Source: Clostridiaceae bacterium Marseille-Q4149
GTDB taxonomy: Bacteria; Bacillota; Clostridia; Oscillospirales; Oscillospiraceae
Length of the DNA: 64,000 bases
Assembly (NCBI GenBank): GCA_018228685.1
Contig: CP073691.1
Span: 2,728,001 to 2,792,000, forward strand
Reading direction: 5' to 3'
Part shown: positions 61,158 to 64,000 of the stretch, piece by piece
Numbering within the stretch: position 1 is the stretch's first letter
Layout: each line of letters starts with the position of its first letter
The notes under the pieces: generated by a model
Databases searched by the model: none
What the model saw: the letters and a program-made list of their open reading frames with translations, nothing else
Told to the model about the DNA's origin: nothing
Position numbers and translations under genes: made by a program

Positions 61158-64000
61158 GCACCTCCAGAACATTTTTCTCGATGTACTCCGGCAGCAGATC
61201 CCACAGCAAGTCACGCCTGCCGAGAGCCACCACATAGCGCACGGCCAGAGTCGGTCTTACAATCGCGGTCAGCAGCTCCCGGCACTTGGCCGTCACCACG
61301 TCACGGTAGCTCCGGGAGGCGGATTTGTCCGCGAAGGCGCTCATCATGGCGGTGAAGGCTTTCGAGTCGCTTTCGCGGAACAGCTGCTTTTTCTCCCTGC
61401 CGGTGTTCTCATCCTCCATATCACAGACAATGTCTCCGAGGATGCGATAGCCGCCGAAGCGGAAATCGGTCAGCAGATCGTAAACATCCTCAAACTCTGG
61501 CAGCCATTCCCGTAGAAAGCGCTCTCGTGCATCCTCGTCCATGAGGTGCCATGCCTGCTCCCGCATGGCATACAGCAGGGCGGACACCTTTTCCGACGGC
61601 AGGCTGCCGAACAGAGCGTACAGCTCGTCGGAATCGTATGCATCCTCCTGCCCCCTGGCATACAGGATGCGCTCCACATCGCTCTTCCGCTTTTTCTCCT
61701 TTACCGGAACACGGCAGGCCCGGATGCGTGAGAGACAGGCATCGAGATCCCGCAGCAACGCATCCACCGCCGCCAGCTTATCGGAGTTCAGCTGCTCCTT
61801 CCAGTCCGGCTGCTGGGCAGCAAAGGAAAACAATTCTTCGTCCTTGGTGGGCTTTGCCTTGATGCGCGGCGTGTTCTTTTTCAGCTGCTGTGCCAGATAC
61901 GGCAGGCGCTCCACGTTGGAGTCCACCTCGTCCCAATCCACCTTTTTGAAAAACGCCTTTACCTTGGCCGCATGGGTAGGCTCATACCAGGCACGCCGGG
62001 TCTCCATTTCTTCTACCAGCGTTTTATATTTGACAAAGTCGCTGCGCTTGACGGTCTTATGGGTCAGGTACTCATCCAGATCCGGACGGATGCCGCTCTT
62101 GGCCGAGTCGATCTCCAGCCCGGTGAGAATGGCTAATGTCTCCGTCTCCTCCCGGCAGCGCTCCCGCTCCTCGGCGTCGGAGTTTTCGTTGTAGGCAATG
62201 ATGCTGCGGTCCAGTGCGGCGTTACAGATCTGGCCGACGCGGGAGGAGAAGGTGCTGCGGACGGTTTCAAAGCGAGCCTCCCAGTCGTCGGTATTGCGGA
62301 TCTGTGGCTGGGCCGTGGGGATCATCAGCAGAGGAATGTTCTCTGTGTTGGTGAGGGATTTGTGTTTCTCGTAGCGGTAGAGGTTGTAGTTGCGGCGGAC
62401 GCAGGCATTCAGAATCGGATCAGATATGGTCTTGATCATATCGCCGTCGTAGTCAGCGCCGCCCAGCCGCTCCGCAGCCAGCATATTGGAATCCACCATC
62501 ACCACATCCGTCAGGTGCCCGAAATAGTAATGCCGCATCTGCTTTCTCTCTTCCTTCGCGTCGTAGAAGGAAAGCTGTAGCTCCTCGTTGCGGGCAATGT
62601 GCGGATTGCGTAGCAGCGTGCAGGCGTCGTCATGGGCATAGGCCGCCTGGGGTGCATAGAAGGAACTCTCCGGGAAGTGGTCGGTCATGACGGTGCTGTA
62701 AAACATCCGTTGCCTGCGTTTGCGCGGCGGAACAGTCGGGAGCAGAAATGCCAGAAAGTCCAGAAGATCACCGGAAAGATAACGGTTGTCTCCCGCCACG
62801 ATCAGGCGGCCGACGGCGTACTGCTCCACGATCTTGTCCGCTTCGTCCTCCAGCCGCCTGGCATAGACCGGTTCGTTGATGAAACGAGGATTCTTTTTCA
62901 GCACGGCGGCAAGGATCTGATCCTTGCCCTGATGCCGTTCCCACCAGCTGACCCGCTCAAACTTCTCCAGAAAATAATTCTGCCGAAACGATTCGTCGGC
63001 ACAGAAGCTGTAATACGCCAGTTCCGTCTGCTTGGTGAGCCAATTTCGCTCGTCCGTCTCCGGGCTGTGATCCCAGCCGTCCGGCAGATCGGCGGGGCGG
63101 AACTCGTCCGCCTTGAGTGACACTGTGTTCAAAAACTGATAGTTCAGTTCTGTCGTTTTCTCTGGCTTTTCCTTGCTGACATTCGTGATGTACAGCGCAT
63201 GGCGGTACTTGCGGAACACCGCCCAGTAGTCCTCCCAGCTCATGCCGCTTCCGTTCAGCCAGCCGTAGCCCTTGAACATACTTTTGGTGAGGATGATATC
63301 GACCTTCTGGATCGGATGCTCCACGCCCCACAGATCGGTGATGGTGTCCGTCCCGCAGAGGGTCAGGAAGTCTTTGAAGTCCACCTCGTGCAGCATACCC
63401 TTGACATAGGGCATACGAATTTGAAATGAGGTGTGGACTTTCTTTCCGCACAGCTTCTCGTCAATAAGGCGGGCATATTGTTTGGAGATCAGGCCTTCGC
63501 CGTCGAAGCAGGTGACCTCGACATCGGCCATCGTTTCCACCCGGTGATATTTGCGGGTGCTGTTCTGCGTCCCGTCGTCCTCTACTGTGATCACCTCTGT
63601 GGGTGGGGGCGTTCGTACCGGATTGTCAACGACCACCACCCGATGGGGCCGGTCAATGCCGATGCCGTCAATGCGGATACCGCTGGACAGCATCAGTCCG
63701 TTGTAGGCGTAGAGTTTGCTGAGCTGACAGTCACCGATGGTCATATCCATCATGATGCGTCGACGCACGGCGTCAAAAAAATCTTCCCGAATGAAGGACA
63801 GCCGCGCCTGCCGGCTCATGCTGCCTGACCGCTCAAAGGCGAGATATCGATGCGGGCCGGAGCCAAAATCAAGGCTCACGCCCTCGGGACGGAACAGGGC
63901 CTTGGCCTTCTCCTGTCGAATCAGGTGTTTCTTTCTGGCACCGCTCCGGTCGAATATGCCGGAGAAGTCCATATAGAAAATGACATCCGAAAGGTCGGTC
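61147..64000 (-). CDS. Single-chain RNA polymerase-like protein (DxDGD), 5' end beyond window
   Basis: About 950 residues are visible and the frame is still open at base 64000, so the start is outside. The key motif is AAERLGGADYDGDMIKTISD, with DYDGD encoded at 62440-62454. In multisubunit RNA polymerase beta' and in RdRP/QDE-1, YonO and crAss-like phage enzymes this DxDGD loop of the double-psi barrel holds the catalytic magnesium. Around it are FGHLTDVVMVDSNMLAAERL and ILTKSMFKGYGWLNGSGMSW, the latter like the first barrel. No nucleotide-transfer fold other than this is seen. It is not a cellular RNA polymerase subunit: it is too short and has its own order of parts. A 290-residue partner gene overlaps its end. 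The nucleic acid copied is unknown. Confidence 0.75.
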   Translation of the reverse strand, partial: TDLSDVIFYMDFSGIFDRSGARKKHLIRQEKAKALFRPEGVSLDFGSGPHRYLAFERSGSMSRQARLSFIREDFFDAVRRRIMMDMTIGDCQLSKLYAYNGLMLSSGIRIDGIGIDRPHRVVVVDNPVRTPPPTEVITVEDDGTQNSTRKYHRVETMADVEVTCFDGEGLISKQYARLIDEKLCGKKVHTSFQIRMPYVKGMLHEVDFKDFLTLCGTDTITDLWGVEHPIQKVDIILTKSMFKGYGWLNGSGMSWEDYWAVFRKYRHALYITNVSKEKPEKTTELNYQFLNTVSLKADEFRPADLPDGWDHSPETDERNWLTKQTELAYYSFCADESFRQNYFLEKFERVSWWERHQGKDQILAAVLKKNPRFINEPVYARRLEDEADKIVEQYAVGRLIVAGDNRYLSGDLLDFLAFLLPTVPPRKRRQRMFYSTVMTDHFPESSFYAPQAAYAHDDACTLLRNPHIARNEELQLSFYDAKEERKQMRHYYFGHLTDVVMVDSNMLAAERLGGADYDGDMIKTISDPILNACVRRNYNLYRYEKHKSLTNTENIPLLMIPTAQPQIRNTDDWEARFETVRSTFSSRVGQICNAALDRSIIAYNENSDAEERERCREETETLAILTGLEIDSAKSGIRPDLDEYLTHKTVKRSDFVKYKTLVEEMETRRAWYEPTHAAKVKAFFKKVDWDEVDSNVERLPYLAQQLKKNTPRIKAKPTKDEELFSFAAQQPDWKEQLNSDKLAAVDALLRDLDACLSRIRACRVPVKEKKRKSDVERILYARGQEDAYDSDELYALFGSLPSEKVSALLYAMREQAWHLMDEDARERFLREWLPEFEDVYDLLTDFRFGGYRILGDIVCDMEDENTGREKKQLFRESDSKAFTAMMSAFADKSASRSYRDVVTAKCRELLTAIVRPTLAVRYVVALGRRDLLWDLLPEYIEKNVLEVRDD

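Noticed and set aside
61541..62194. 217-residue Ser/Arg-rich plus-strand frame opposite the polymerase-like gene
   Set aside because: Low-complexity composition of an antisense frame and no start signals; the minus-strand frame holds the DxDGD motif.

Overview
The window looks like a chromosomal stretch of a Gram-positive gut Clostridia bacterium (Oscillospiraceae/Lachnospiraceae-type). The evidence is the RND permease with a long coiled-coil insert, CD1115-type VirD4, Maff2 and PcfB conjugation genes, TnpX-type large serine recombinases, strong AGGAGG ribosome binding sites, and small DUF proteins (DUF6809, DUF6550, DUF7695) typical of such genomes. Family names are from memory of sequence signatures; no database search was run.

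Layout. 1-1.75 kb: 5' part of an RND efflux permease (minus strand). 2-5 kb: debris of an integrative mobilizable element plus a DinJ/YafQ toxin-antitoxin pair. 5-9.1 kb: a decayed Rhs/YD-repeat polymorphic toxin locus with one secreted N-terminal part followed by three successive core/tip/immunity remnants. 9.2-9.9 kb: a broken IS200/IS605 element. 9.9-11.1 kb: a LOG-family/DUF1097 operon behind a consensus promoter and a leader terminator.

11.58-37.40 kb: a serine-recombinase integrative element with 19-bp terminal inverted repeats, inserted inside another serine recombinase gene whose two pieces remain on either side. It carries DUF6017, DUF5348, PcfB, VirD4, Maff2, a VirB6-like protein, a topB fragment, MobC/relaxase, an attenuator-controlled KTR/RlmN-Cfr-like operon, a sigma factor and its own recombinase. 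VirB4 and other transfer genes are missing. A second, 11.1-kb mobilizable element (16158-27298) with its own relaxase, primase/VapE pair and recombinase sits inside maff2; removing it restores a 71-codon gene. The nesting is therefore element in element in recombinase gene.

37.4-42.7 kb: a broken DUF4238 gene, an IS481-like insertion with 28-bp flanking direct repeats, a small IS200-derived palindromic element next to a tRNA-like 3' end, and an IS110 element. 42.9-57.4 kb: an intact-looking defence operon with the type 4 BREX core (brxP, brxC, pglZ, a short brxL), preceded by an XRE regulator and an 850-residue protein of unknown function, and followed by a Cys-rich 65-residue protein and a cysteine desulfurase. 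The PAPS-reductase-like BrxP beside a desulfurase suggests sulfur-based DNA marking. 57.6-58.1 kb: a helicase remnant. 58.1-60.2 kb: small DUF genes. 60.3-64 kb (minus strand): an unknown gene and a large protein with the DxDGD signature of single-chain RNA polymerases, running off the right edge.

Two kinds of noncoding sequence recur and fold into conserved hairpins: a 105-bp pair (15617-15721 and 20150-20254) and a 112-bp pair (11739-11850 and 29395-29506).
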